DNA of 64,000 nt from Dillenia suffruticosa (lineage: Eukaryota; Streptophyta; Magnoliopsida; Dilleniales; Dilleniaceae). Position 1 is the first letter of the stretch. Each line of letters begins with the position of its first letter. Location: the NCBI GenBank assembly GCA_033439265.1, contig JAVTVX010000005.1, positions 7,574,001-7,638,000 of the forward strand, written 5' to 3'. This document shows, piece by piece, positions 10,304 to 22,302 of this stretch. The notes beneath the pieces were generated by a model. It searched no databases and was not told where the DNA came from. It saw nothing but the letters and a program-made list of their open reading frames with translations. Position numbers and translations under genes: made by a program.

Positions 10304-11837
10304 ATGGCAGGAAGAAATCGGGCCCCCCCGCTTCCCATGAAAGGTGGTGCTCCACATGGGCTTCCGCCACCGGCTCATGAGCACCCTTTTGCCAGAGGTG
10401 TAGTGCCAATGCCACCACACCCGGTACTTCTTGAGGAAATGAGAGAACCCCAGTTTGCTATGGGTCGTGGCCCACCGCTTCCTCCTCATCATCCTGCGAT
10501 TATTGAAGAACGTCTTGCTGCACAACACCAAGAAATACAGGCACTCCTTGTTGATAATCAAAGATTAGCTGCAACCCATGTTGCTCTTAAGCAAGAACTT
10601 GAGGTTGCACAATATGAGTTGCAGCGGACGGCACATGTTGCCAGTTCACTGCAGGCAGAGAAAGATATGCAGATGAGGGAATTATTTGATAAGTCGATTA
10701 AATTGGAGGTGGATCTTCGTGGGGTGGACGCCATGAGAGCTGAGCTTATGCAAGTCCGCACTGATATCAAGGAACTGACATCTGCTAGGCAGGAACTTAA
10801 TAGTCAGGTCGAAGCTAGGACACAAGATTTAAATAGAGCTTCTTCTGATTTGCAAAAGGTGCCAGCTCTGAAAGCAGAGATTGAGGGAATGAAACAAGAA
10901 TTGCAGCGGGCAAGGTAATTGTGCATGTAATTTATATTGTTGATGTATTATATTTGTTTATTATCATGTGCACCAAAATAGTCTTTTATTCTTGGTTTAA
11001 AGGGCTGCAATTGAGTATGAGAAGAAAGGTTATTCTGAGAACTATGAGCATGGGAAGGTGATGGAAAATAACTTGATTTCAATGGCTCGTGAGCTGGAAA
11101 AACTCCGTGCTGAATTTGCAAATGTGGAAAAGAGGGCTCGTGTTGCAGCTGCTGTTGGCAATCAAGGTTTGTTTCGTGTAGTATTTTATATCTAACAGAA
11201 ATTTGTGGTTTCCTTGTATTTTCAGAATAGTCGTTTTTGTTGATACGGGAGATTGTATGAAAACTTAGTAATTGTTTACATCCAAATGATATTCTAGGAA
11301 AATATTGCATCCCTATGCATTTAGTCAATGAAATGTTCTTAGATTAAGTGATTTTTTTTTTTATTCTTCTCCTAGATACATCTTTTACTTATCCATGCTT
11401 ATTAATACTTTGACTTAATGTTTTCTAAGTTGCAGGTTATAGCGGAAATTATGGCAATGCTGATGCTGCATATGGTGGAAATCCTTACCCTGCTGCCTAT
11501 GGCATGAATCCTGTAAGTTGTGAACATGTGATGGACCAGCTTCTATTTTGATTTTTTTTTCTTTGTTTTTATGTGTTCATGTCCTTAGCAGCTGTAGGGG
11601 GCAGTGAATTGGGTCAGGTCCTGATTATTTAATATGTGTTTAAACATAAGTATGGCATTCACAACATGTTGGTCTGCATGGATTGAATTATCCAAAATGA
11701 TATGTTGTAGTTATTTAATGATTTTGATATTTCAGGCACAGTCTGGTACAGAGGGATATCCTCCATATGGACCTGGACCTGGACCTGGTTCTTGGGGTGC
11801 ATATGACATGCAACGAGGTGCTCCAGGACACAGATAG
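10304..11837 (+). CDS. FLX-like coiled-coil protein (FLXL1/FLXL2 type), four coding exons
   Basis: Coding exons 10,304-10,914, 11,003-11,166, 11,436-11,512 and 11,736-11,837 join in phase to give 317 residues. The N-terminus [15 protein letters not shown], the proline-rich stretch to about residue 65, the block [20 protein letters not shown], repeated heptads of a long coiled coil (about residues 75-245, including [20 protein letters not shown]), and a Gly/Tyr/Pro-rich tail ending GAPGHR match the family of FLX (FLOWERING LOCUS C EXPRESSOR) and its FLX-like relatives. In Arabidopsis, FLX and FLX4 join the FRIGIDA complex that activates FLC; the exact role of the like-1/like-2 members is less clear. 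A non-coding leader exon (about 9,740-9,915) and a leader intron ending near 10,255 are likely. The ATG at 10,304 is chosen because it begins the conserved N-terminus; an in-frame ATG 18 bases upstream is less likely. The gene looks intact. Confidence 0.9.
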
Positions 11838-14800
11838 ATTATGTTGCTGGTTATACATTGCTACTGTCTCTCATCATGTGGGCTGGTTCCACTGGCTGCA
11901 TGGCTGCAACTTACTTAGATGCTTAGGTTGGGTTTGAAGTCTTGTTTCATAATAGACAATTTGGGATTTATTCTCATTTTTTGAGTTCTTGCATTTGATG
12001 AGAATACATGAGCGTGGAAATGTGGAAACATGTCATTTTGATAATCTTCTACCCTAAATGCACTAAGCTTCTCTACCTTTCAGCCATCTTGAAATCTAAG
12101 TTCTGCTTAGTGGTTATTCTAGAAATTTTCTTTTTTGCTATGGATTAAAAACACCTGCTGCTTATTTAGTTTATAAAATTTGTAAAAACACATTTTATCA
12201 GGTATAATTGTAGTATCATGGTATTCTAATCTTTTATGCTTATTGCTAAATTATAACCCTATGCTTATTAGAAACACCTTGATGGTTGGATTTCTGCATC
12301 CTTGTGACCCTGAAAGAGTTTCTTTTGTTTACTTATTTGGCAGTTTCCACCATCATTTTATGTAAATTTTTCGTCCAGATACATTTCCTATCAAGTGGTG
12401 CAAATTTAAGGTCAAATATGTGGTGTAGTTGTTCAGATCAAAGCAGGATTTCAGTGCATTGTATCATCTGGTGCCTATAACTAGGCACAGTTGGATATAT
12501 GATGGATCTATGACACCTCCTATGTCAATACTTGTTGGATATTGACACATTAATTTGTAGGTGCATTATTAGAGTGACAAGGATCTCTGTTAGATTTAAC
12601 AAGCATATACATGCTTGCAAACATCCACACAAGTAAGCACATTTTGCAGATGTACATTAGGTTTCTAAACTACACTTCTCTATAAGGATCAATATGTATT
12701 TAATTTATTAGCATATAGATGTGTTCCAATGCAATCCAAGTAAGCGTGGTTTGGACCTTTCTTTCTTGCCACTCAATCCTCTTTTGAATGTTGAGCATGT
12801 CTTGACCCCGACTAGGTTTTACGTTTTTCCTGCACTGACTGGTATAGGATATGAAAAAGCTCTTGTCAGGTTTGTTTCAGTACTTTGGTGTGAGAATGCT
12901 TGATTTTCACGATACACTTAAAGTGACCGTGTCATTGAGATTTTCTGGAGATTAGTGGGGGTACTGGACCCAAAGAACAAGTATTCATTCTTTAGCTTAG
13001 CAACATTGGAGTATATTGCCGGTGGATGAACTTATCAATAAATACAATGAGCGGGTTCTTTGAGTGATTGTTTTGAGTCTCAATTGTGGACATGATGCCC
13101 TTCCATTTTCCTTATCACGTGGGATTGTTTTGTTGTGGCCTTGAGCTCAAGGATAGGGTGTAGCATCCCATAGAATGTTTCTGTCCATCTTTCTTCCCTT
13201 GGAAAAACTGAGAAGTACAGAAGGATTTCCTAATTATCATGGGTGCACTGGTCGTTGACAAGACATTCAGCACTGAAGATGCAGGATGGTTTCCTGGTTC
13301 TGGTCAGGTAAGTGATATATCTGTCTGAAATCATTGAATAAAAAGCAACCTGTTTTATGTTTCATATGTTGGTTGTGCTTGTCAAAAAATATCTTTCAGA
13401 TAGCTGTGTGTCAGTCCTGGTAGGTTTTAAGTGTAAATGTGTATGACAGTCCTTTTTAAGTTTTGCTCTGTGGTTATCAGTTCTCTTCATTATTTAGGTT
13501 TGTTAGTTTAATAACTTTGGTGCCTTTCTGTGGACTTGAACTTTTTATATGTAGAGCCTATTGGTGTTAGTAAGGATTGAAGGGTATTTACTAGCCAAAG
13601 AAATTCCTCCTCCCCCCCCCCCGGGGCCCCGGGGGGGTGCCTGGTGAGTTTCAAGCAGCTGGGGGCAATTATTATCTACTTGCACTTGATTGCTATATCT
13701 TTAGTTTGGGTGCATCAGAAATGTGAGAATAGTATTTTCCCTCTTAGATTGTATATCCCAGTTTCTTGGACTTCAGTATGTGGGAGACAACAGACATTTT
13801 CTCAGGAAATTATTTGTAACTGGCACATTTTTGTGGATCTAATGTGAATCCAAAGCAGAAGCGATGGTCATTCTTTAGTTTAGTTATTTACAGGATTTGT
13901 TATAAAGTGCAACTGCATGTCAGTTAAAATTTTCTTATTAGATGAATAAGCTACTAGAGAGTCTCAGTGCAATATTTGAGAATTTATAGAGGCACTGCAG
14001 CTACATTCTTGTTCTTGTCTTTTTTTCTTTCCTTATGTAATTACTAACCTTAGTGGTTGCTGGGGTAGTATATTAGATCCCAACGAGTAATTGTTCCATT
14101 AAGAATGTTGTTTTGGTATCACAACATTAAACTCTAGGAACCAAAAGGTTCTGCTTATATCTCTACTTTATACAGTCTCTCAACCCTTGATATTATTGTG
14201 ATTTTGTTGTTATGGTGTTCTTTATAGGGTTCGAAGGGAAGGGGTCATTTTGTTATTTGTTTATCGAGATCTCTTTTAGTGAAAGCTTGATATCCTTATT
14301 TTAGCAGTTGTTGTCAAGATTTATGCATTTTCTGTTGTTTTGGTAGATAAGGTTGTCCTCTATACCATTTTCTTTTATTTTTTGGAGCCTAAACTCTACA
14401 GATCATAATTATTATGCCAATAGAGCACTATTTATTTGCTGACTGATTATATATTTGTTTCCACTTCTTGATTTTTCGACTTTTCTTATTTCTAGGCTAC
14501 CTTGCTCCTTCAAGTTTGTTGCGGCAGCTGCCATGCACTATACCCATATTTGAATTTCTGAGGTAAGCTATCCGTCTATCCTCTATTTGCAAGTTTGATG
14601 TAGTCTAAGAGTTAGAAGGATTACACCAAATGTTCATCATTAAGCTCCTGATATTTTCCCCTCTTAATGTACAATGAACCGCAACACGAGAAACTAAGAT
14701 GCATGAGTAATCAGATAGTATGTAATTTCCAGCTATGTCCATTGCTAAAATAGGTTTGTAATACTCGTGTTTCTTTCCTCCAAATCAGTAAGAATGCAGT

Positions 14801-16796
14801 AAAACCTCTAGCCATGCACAATCTACCCCCATCCCAAAGGTTCTCAAATTATTTTAGCTGCCACTACCTACTTCATGCTTGGATTGGCCAAACTATAAAC
14901 CCCCTCCCCCCAGTTCCAATTGGACCTCTTTTTTGCAAGTCCTAACTCCTAACTGAGAATTTTTAAGCAAATAGCGTATTAGGGAAAGCGACCAGAGTCC
15001 CTTGGAACTGGATAGCTCCATGAAGACTTCCAACAGTACTTTGCATTTCCTCTCATCTCATTACCATCCTCCGCAAGCTTAATGTAAAGTATCTGGGTCT
15101 TACATATTTGTGCCAACTTATGTCAACATTTACATCCAACCATAAGCCTAAGAAAAACTCAAGGAAGCAATAAAAAGGTTTCAACTTGTAGTCCTGATCA
15201 ATTTGAAGAAAGCCTCCTCCTAAAGTTTAAAATATTCTTTATATTTCCTGTATACTAGTAAAATCTTTTTTTTTTGGTTTGGGGGGGGGGGGCTAAAACT
15301 CCAGTACTGTGCTGTGGTATGGTTGTGTTAATCCCGTGGAAAAAAAAAAACCCAATTATTACTTTTAAGTCAACCTGTGGAATCTATGGAGGTGGCTGGG
15401 CAAATGGTCGGGGCTATGTAGCTTCCCTCATTGAAAATGTTGGTATGTGGAGTGGCTGGAATTTCAGTGTATTGCTCTTTTCTTAATGCGGGAAGAAATG
15501 AAATGAAATTTTCCTCTTTCTTCCCACCAGGATTTTGTAATTTTGCATCTATAACTTTGATTAACTTCTGCGGGGGATTTAGATTATATTAAAGTATCTG
15601 TGGTCTTATTTCAGATAGCGTAGAAAATGAAGCCAGTGCTTATGAATTGGTACTCCTTGTAATCTGCATAAACCACTTTCCAGCTTTAACATGCTTTAAA
15701 AATTTGGGAGCAACTTAGTAACTAATCATTATTTTCCATGTAGACATTATGGTGTCTAATTTGGTGAAAATGTTTCTTGGTAGAGATCACTCTAAAATCC
15801 TTGAAATATCAGCTGCAGGTCCTTCTGCAGAATGCTTCATCACATTATGCTGTTGGTGATTTCTGAGCTTTGCTTCATCACATGATGCGGTTGGTGGTTT
15901 CTGAGCGTTTCTAGTTAATGTGAACTAGGGACATTTTTCATGAATTAGGTTTTCTCTTTCTGTTTGCAGCCTGTTACCAAAATTGGCTTTTTGTACCAGT
16001 ATTTTTTATACTGGGTAGCTACCTTTGAAATGCTGTACATAATCAAGTATATGGGCGACAAATGCCAGCTGCGTCCATTGTCTTTTGATCTTGATGGCAG
16101 GGAGCTGACCTCGCACTCTAGGGCATGTGTACAGTGGCTGATGTTCTGATACGCCTTAGAGGGATGTGGGTATGGTAGAAAATTTTGGATGATGTCCAAA
16201 ACGGTGGATTTTAATCAAAAACAATTGTGTTGGTCTTGGATTGTTGTCTTCATCATTCATTATTGTTTGTAATATTCTAGTCATTTTAATTGTTTCTTTT
16301 GGTTGCACTTGAGGGCCTCTAAGTGAGACAATAATGCAGTAGGCTGCATGTATGTAAAATCATGTATTTTGACTTCCAGATGGTTGATGCTTCCCATAAT
16401 TTGAATTTGATTATACAAATTATCCGCTACTGAGTTCTCTGTTAATCTTTCTTCAACCATGGGGTTATCTTTTCTTGTCTTCCTATGAATATAGATATCT
16501 TCCAACTTCATGAATTTGACCACTTTGCTTGAAGAAGCTCTACATCAGGCTCTCCATTAACCTTGTACCAGGACATCACCTTTTAAGCTCAATTTCTAAA
16601 ATTAGTGCGGCTTGGCGCAAACTTTGATAGGTTGCGCTGCAGATTTGTCCTTCCTTTTGAAGTTTATCCCCCTATCGCGGCCGGGCCCGAATCCAACCCA
16701 ATTTGTACGCGACTTGCTTCTCATCGGGATTGTTGCTGTTTTGGCACTCGTACTGTTTGCACATGTGCATGTCTTACAATTTGTTTGTTGCTTAAC

Positions 16797-16830
<34 letters not shown>

Positions 16831-17200
16831 TGTCATACTCGGTCGATCTCAAGAGTGCAGGGCTTGTTATTGTTTCTCTTGTTTTTGTAGTGTGAAAATG
16901 CAGTGGCCATCACTGTCTCTGTAACAAAACTGGAGGCGTTCACCGATGTTGTTTGATTCAATTAGACGTGGGTTTGAGTTTTTTAAGTACGAGTGAAATT
17001 TGATTTCTATTGGGAGCATCGGTTGGAGTCTTTTTCGTTGGGAGAGAGTCACTGTAATCACTGTAGTAGTCGGTTCGGATTAGTCGGGGGGTTGAACTCT
17101 TAATTTACCGGTAGAAATCCTTCCTCTTTTCATCCGACAACACCCAAATTGCTATATGGTTGTATCAATTCGTCGACGTCATCATCGTGTTCTTCGTCGT
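11838..17200. other. Long intergenic region, no gene recognised
   Basis: The first few hundred bases are the FLX-like 3' UTR. The rest is AT-rich, with short open frames that carry no recognisable family. The best is 15,964-16,149 (60 codons, contains YWVATFEMLYIIKYMGDKC), which could be an exon of something unrecognised. A C/G homopolymer block lies at 13,609-13,637. A frame at about 16,612-16,790 (FVRDLLLIGIVAVLALVL) is hydrophobic, but I cannot support it as a gene. Confidence 0.5.
16798..16828. repeat. (GA)n microsatellite
   Basis: About 15 GA units, roughly 500 bases upstream of the BASS3-like pseudogene's first recognisable codons. Confidence 0.9.
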
Positions 17201-17272
17201 CTTAATCTCATCTCCGACTCAGATTAGTTCCCAATATCACTGTAAACACCAACCAATGTCCCGTTAGTTTTA

Positions 17273-17973
17273 GACGATCAAACTCGATGAGGATACTCCT
17301 GATTGTCCTTCTCTTTGTGGCAAATCATCGAACAGCTTGAACCCTGGTGAAAGTAGGAGTTTTGGGGATTGGTTTGAAGCAGTAGGAGAGGTGCTGTCGA
17401 CGGCATTTCCAGTGTGGGTGGCTTTGGGGTGTTTATTAGGCCTCCTGAAGCCGGATTCCTACAATTGGCTTCAGCCCAAATGGATGATATTGCGCATTAC
17501 ACTTACTATGCTTGGGATGGTCATGACTCTCTCTCTAGATGATCTTCGGGGCGCTTTGGCAATGCCTAAGGAGATATTCACTGGATTCATCCTTCAATAC
17601 TCGGTTTGTTCCTTTATCTATATTTTCTGAACTTGTCTATCTGAATGATCTTCTTGTAAATTTTTCTTTAGTTGAACCATGCTTCTTGACAGAATACAAT
17701 GTTGTAGAGCTAAGCAATGCGTTTCCAATAGAGATCATGCATCTGAGTCTCATTCCCAGTTGAGGTTTATGCCAGTTATTTGCTGAGACCCTTATAAAAC
17801 ACATTGTAATGCTGGTTTTTCTTTTTTTCTTTTTTATTTCCCCACTTCGGTAGGGTTCGTATTTGGTTGTTCTCTTTGTTACTGTAGAATTAAATCTGTG
17901 AATCGCTTGGAAATTTACTTATCAGATATGGAATTTCTTTAAGAAAGAAGACAAGATCAAGACACTGCTAGCA

Positions 17974-18006
<33 letters not shown>

Positions 18007-20250
18007 CCTTCCTTCTCTTTACAACTTTGCTCGAGTTTGTTTGAGTAAACCAAGATTCACAACATTCTGTAAGTAAACCTATTCTTTTATGCCTCTTTTG
18101 ATGCCGACTGTTTATTCTTGACCTCCTTGAAGTTTTAAGAGTTAACATCTGGTCCCCTGTGGCACGAGGTGTATGATGCATGCGTCCAAGGCTATGAAGA
18201 GTGTTTTATAACTGTTCCGTGGTTGTGGTTCTTTATTCTCAGTGGCTGCTGTATTTCTGTGAAGCATAGACTTATATTTTGTCATACGTGAGGACATTAC
18301 GCACCTCGATGTACTTGTGTGTAGTTAAGAATACAAACTGGGCTTTCTGTATGCCCTGTTATATGTCTTCCTTTTCATATGATCGATCTTCATAGAAGAA
18401 TGTATAAATGGGAAAGTCTCAGCAACTTTTGAAGGGCAGACCCTTTAAAAGTACTCCTGGTTACTTGCCTTTGTGCAATTCCGTGTCACATCATTTGTAA
18501 CTCCCTCTTGTCAGGCCTCGGTAGATTCTAATATTCAGATCCCAAGTGATGCTCTGTTGAGTAGGTGGAGTTTTATGGATCTAGTGCTTGCTTCTTCGTG
18601 TCCTAAAAAAGAGAGTTAACTGGGTTCATGTATGAAGGTGATGCCATTATCTGGATATTTTGTAAGCAAGTTTTAAATTTGCCGTCTTATTATGCAGCTG
18701 GGTTGATATTAGTTGGTTGCTGTCCAGGAGGTACGTCGCTGTTTTGTGTAATTTTACCTTTTCATCTTTGCTTCCATTTTCACAAGAATTATGATTTTAC
18801 TTGTGCAGGAATGGCAAGTATATTGTCACTTATATTGCACAGTATGCAAGTATTCCTGGCTAGTGTCATCAATCTTTTCTATTTTTCTTTCTTTGAACTA
18901 CGTGGTGGGGATTTTGATCATGTTATTTTGTTCCAGAGGGAATGTTGCTCTTTCAGTGTTATTGACAGCAGCCATCAGCCTAACTGCTGTGGTTAGTATT
19001 CTGGCATTCTGTCTCTTAGCAACTATAGTTTCTGCATAATTATTCTTCTCGAGCAGTCACCATTTAAATGTGTTTGTTGGACGACATGATCAATGAGAGG
19101 ACTGCATATGATTGGATTCTGTTTGCTTGCCTAGCTGCTGGTTGTGTGTCTATTGGCAATTCAGACACAGCACAACATGAAAGGAATGATTTCTCCATTT
19201 TAGTTTGAATATACAGTTTAGTTGGGTTGATTTGCAGATCTATCCGGTGAAGGCTTGGCTTCACCTCCTCTGGTTTATAAAGCTTCTGGTTCTCTAATTC
19301 AGTTTTAGAAAAAAAAACATTTAGATTAAAATGTCAGCATTTAGCTCAATATAGCAAAATAACTCGTCTCTGAAAGCATCAGTTCACCGTCATGGTGTAA
19401 AAAAATGTTATCGTTCTTACCAATCTATCTTCAAACTGCAGGTTATGACCCCCTTTTCTCACCGGAAACTTGCCCGGCAATTTTGTTGCAGTTGATGCCC
19501 GTGGCCTTCTTATGTCCACACTGCAGGTGAGGTTCCCATCTACATGCGGTTTTCAGTTTTTGTCATTTTTTGTAATCAATTTTGTTAAATATGGACTGAT
19601 CTATTATTCTGGTTTTGTAGTTCTCTCTGACAACACTGTTTATACATTCATTGTTGTTCCCTAGGTTGTGCTTCTTGCTGTTTTGGCTGGAGCATTTATG
19701 AATCAGTTTTTTCAAGGGGTGGTTCAATTTGTTTCTCCTTTGATGCCACCCATTGCTGTGGGAACTGTAGCTATCCTTTGTGGGATGCAAGATTTCTGGG
19801 GATTGATGTAGCATCCTCACGTACATATCTATTGAGGTTGGAATGCAGGTATGTGACAAAACAACAATCATCAGAATTTCCATCAATTAGGGCAGCATCT
19901 ATTAGTTTTATCCAGTTGTCAATTTTGGATCTCCACCATAGAGCATGGACTGAAAAAATGACTTGCTGCTTTTCCTCCTACCTTTTCTTGGTGGGGCGGT
20001 TTTTGGGGGGGGGGCATTCATACATGACTTACTGTTATCCTAATACGGGGAAATCTAGGGATCTAATTTTCATTGTTCTGCTTTGCAGAATTCAGTGCTT
20101 GTTCTTGCCACTGAGGACTTTGGAAATCCGCTGACAGCAGTACCCCGTGCAGCATCCAGCGTGTGCCATTCAATTTTTGGTAGTATACTGGCTGAAATTT
20201 GGAGGCAATCTTCCCCCGCTAAAAGGCAAGACCGAGATCTTATTGACTAA
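17273..20250 (+). pseudogene. BASS3: BASS3-like plastid sodium/metabolite cotransporter, pseudogene
   Basis: Exon-like segments at about 17,273-17,603, 18,638-18,730, 18,809-18,841, 18,937-18,991, 19,442-19,526, 19,665-19,848 and 20,089-20,250 follow the order of a plant bile-acid:sodium symporter of the BASS3 kind, a chloroplast-envelope carrier. Landmarks are FPVWVALGCLLGLLKP, DDLRGALAMPKE, AAGLILVGCCPGG, GNVALSVLLTAA, VAVDARGLLMSTLQ, SPLMPPIAVGTVAILCG, LGIDVASSRT and GNPLTAVP. The reading frame is broken: one base is missing at about 18,670, another at about 18,823 (in the TASNIVTYIA region), one base is extra at about 19,455, and one is missing at about 19,824. Roughly 35-40 codons normally found between ILCG and LGIDVASS are absent at about 19,782. 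No in-frame ATG precedes the first segment, and the transit-peptide region is also disrupted. The last exon is open to TAA at 20,248. Several independent lesions plus a deletion make sequencing error alone unlikely. Confidence 0.85.
17978..18006. repeat. Poly-T tract within the BASS3-like intron 1
   Basis: An uninterrupted run of about 28 T. On the minus strand this could be the poly-A tail of an inserted retroelement, but no body was recognised. Confidence 0.8.
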
Positions 20251-21100
20251 AACGTGAGACAAGCTTGATTATATTAGACGGACCGAGAACTGTCTGTGTT
20301 TTTGCATTATGGTGGTGCCTGTAAGATGATATTCCGGTGCATCCAAATGCATTGGCTGGATTGAGGAGCTGTCCGATATTGTTCTTTGTCAATTTCTTGT
20401 TGTTCCATGTAATATTCTTTAATTAAACAGGAGCATGACTTTCCTCATTCTGTTTAGTATGCGGCTTTGCTAGTCATCTATCTTTCTTTCTTTCTCATCT
20501 TGTGTGGGGATTTGGCATCTTGGCGGCTTTTGAAGCATGAAATGATTCGGATTCAACAGTGATACTGACAAGAAAGGAAGCATTCCTCAACCAACTTAAC
20601 ATTAATGGACTAGATGCCTTTGTCTCCCTTGTTATGAGATAAGATAGGGTGGAAGGACACTTTCTGTCCACCCAGATACCCAAAAAACAAAAGATAGGGT
20701 GGAAGGCCCATCTGGCTTGCCTGATGCTGGGCCGGGCTGGCTTCGGCCAGGCCATATGTGCAAGTTAATATTGGTTTGGTCGGAGTATTTTGTACATGTT
20801 GATCAATTTTAAAATCTTCTTGGAAATTGCTTAAGAGTTAAATACATTTTTAATGATAGATCCAAATTTATATACTCTTTTACATCACCCGCCAAATATT
20901 TTGTTCATGTTGGAAAGGAGATGTTCCCGCAAAACTTGGATTCAAAACCCAAACCCATTGAAAAGAATTTCCCGCCAAAATGAATACTTAATCCTGAAAA
21001 TTTGTACTTTTCCTTTTGCCGGGCCCTTTCCCCACTACAATTCCCTGTTCAATTCAGAACTTAAAACCTCAAAATTCCCCAAAATTCTTACGGTGGATTG
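20251..21100. other. Intergenic region before the PHD-finger gene
   Basis: Holds the BASS3-like 3' flank and the promoter side of the PHD gene. No coding sequence was recognised. The motif AGATAGGGTGGAAGG occurs twice (about 20,642 and 20,692), a short direct repeat. Confidence 0.5.
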
Positions 21101-21105
21101 AAGAA

Positions 21106-21108
<3 letters not shown>

Positions 21109-21145
<37 letters not shown>
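21109..21145. repeat. (CT)n run ending three bases before the PHD gene start
   Basis: About 18 CT units sit directly upstream of the ATG at 21,149, so the tract is in the 5' leader or core promoter. An upstream in-frame start would translate it as a Ser-Leu run, which is unlikely to be real protein. Confidence 0.9.
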
Positions 21146-21147
<2 letters not shown>

Positions 21148-21148
21148 A

Positions 21149-22302
21149 ATGGAGAACTGTAAATTTCAGGGCTTGCCCCCATTGAAAAGAATGAGACTTC
21201 TTCAACAGAAAGAAGACAAGAACCGCATATTTCAGGGCTTGCCCCCGTTGAAAAGATTCAGACTTCTTCAACAGAAAGAAGACGAAGATAATCAGGCAAC
21301 GTCATTGCCTCTTCCAGCAAAGAAGAGAAAAGGGTCTCGTGAAATCTTCTTTATTAGAGACATCACCTGTACCTCCACCTATTGCCTGCCTACCAAGAAA
21401 AGGGTTCGGGCTCTCCAACCAAATGTCAGCCCCACAAAACCCCCACTCGCTCCTTTCGACCTGAACATTGAATACAATCCCCAGAACGAAGAAAAAGAAG
21501 AATCCGAGAACCCTGAAGTGGAAATTGAAATCCCAATCCAAAATGAAGACGTTCAACTTCAAGGTGTTGAAGAATTCAAAGCAGCAAACAACCTTAATCA
21601 CATTGACGACGATGATGGGATTGTCTGTGCTATCTGTGACAGCACAGATGGGGATCCATCAGATCCAATTGTACTCTGTGATGGGTGTGATTTAATGGCT
21701 CACACGACTTGCTATGGCATCAAGGATCTACCGGAAGACGATTGGCTTTGCTCTCAGTGCTTGTTTAGAAACAAGAATGGCAAAAACAAGAAAAATCCAT
21801 CATGTTGTTTGTGTCCAATGTCTGATGGAGCTTTGAAACCGACCACCGATGGGCGGTGGGCGCATGTTGTCTGCGCGCTTTATGTGCCGGAGGTTTTCTT
21901 TAAGGACCCAGAGAGCAGAGAAGGGATTGATTGTACTATGATTCCTCAGAAAAGATGGGAAGGGATTTGCTATTTGTGCAAGTCTGCAAGAGGGTGTGTC
22001 CTAAATTGTTCTGAGCCTAAGTGTCCATTGGCATTTCATGTCACTTGTGGGATGAAGGAAGATCTTCATATTGAGTACAAGGCAGGGAGGAACAAGTCTG
22101 CTATTGTTGCTGGGTTCTGCAAACCTCACACCGAATTGTGGGAAAAGGCATTTGGTTTCTTGTACCTAAAGGCTTTAATTTGTCCTAATTTTGTCTAAAT
22201 GTAGGACCGATGTGGTTTTGTTAACAAGGCCTTTGTTCTTTTTTGCAGCAACAACAAACTGGGAAGTTCAGAATTGTGGCAAGGGATGAGCGCAAGGGAT
22301 GA
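21149..22302 (+). CDS. PHD plus extended-PHD finger protein (putative chromatin reader)
   Basis: Exon 1 (21,149-22,147) and exon 2 (22,249-22,302) give 350 residues. Residues about 158-207 form a C4HC3 PHD finger (CAICDSTDGD, VLCDGCDLMAHTTCYG, WLCSQC). Residues about 218-325 form an extended PHD (CCLCPMSDGALKPT, WAHVVCALYVPEVFF, CYLCKSARGCVLNC, FHVTCG, FCKPH). This tandem is the module of JADE/BRPF-type proteins, which bind histone H3 tails and act with acetyltransferase complexes in the nucleus. The N-terminal 45 residues are a 22-residue unit repeated twice (FQGLPPLKR-RLLQQKED). Basic stretches (KKRKGSR, KKRVRA) could be nuclear signals. The family's C-terminus, WEKQQQTGKF-IVAR, is recovered only if the intron uses a GC donor (AAG|GCATTT) with a TTGCAG acceptor. 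Read through without splicing, the frame instead stops at 22,196-22,198 with 349 residues and a different tail. The start is the first ATG after the CT run. Confidence 0.9.

Noticed and set aside
13605..13640. C/G homopolymer block as a regulatory element
   Set aside because: Looks like a homopolymer or assembly-prone run; no supporting motif.
15964..16149. 60-codon hydrophobic open frame
   Set aside because: Plausible residue mix but no family match, no exon neighbours and no clear start; left as unassigned.
17273..20250. Explaining the BASS3-like lesions purely as sequencing errors
   Set aside because: Three other multi-exon genes in the same window are free of indels, and one lesion is a deletion of over 100 bases.
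21098..21148. N-terminal extension of the PHD protein with Ser-Leu repeats
   Set aside because: It translates the CT microsatellite; the ATG at 21,149 gives the natural start.
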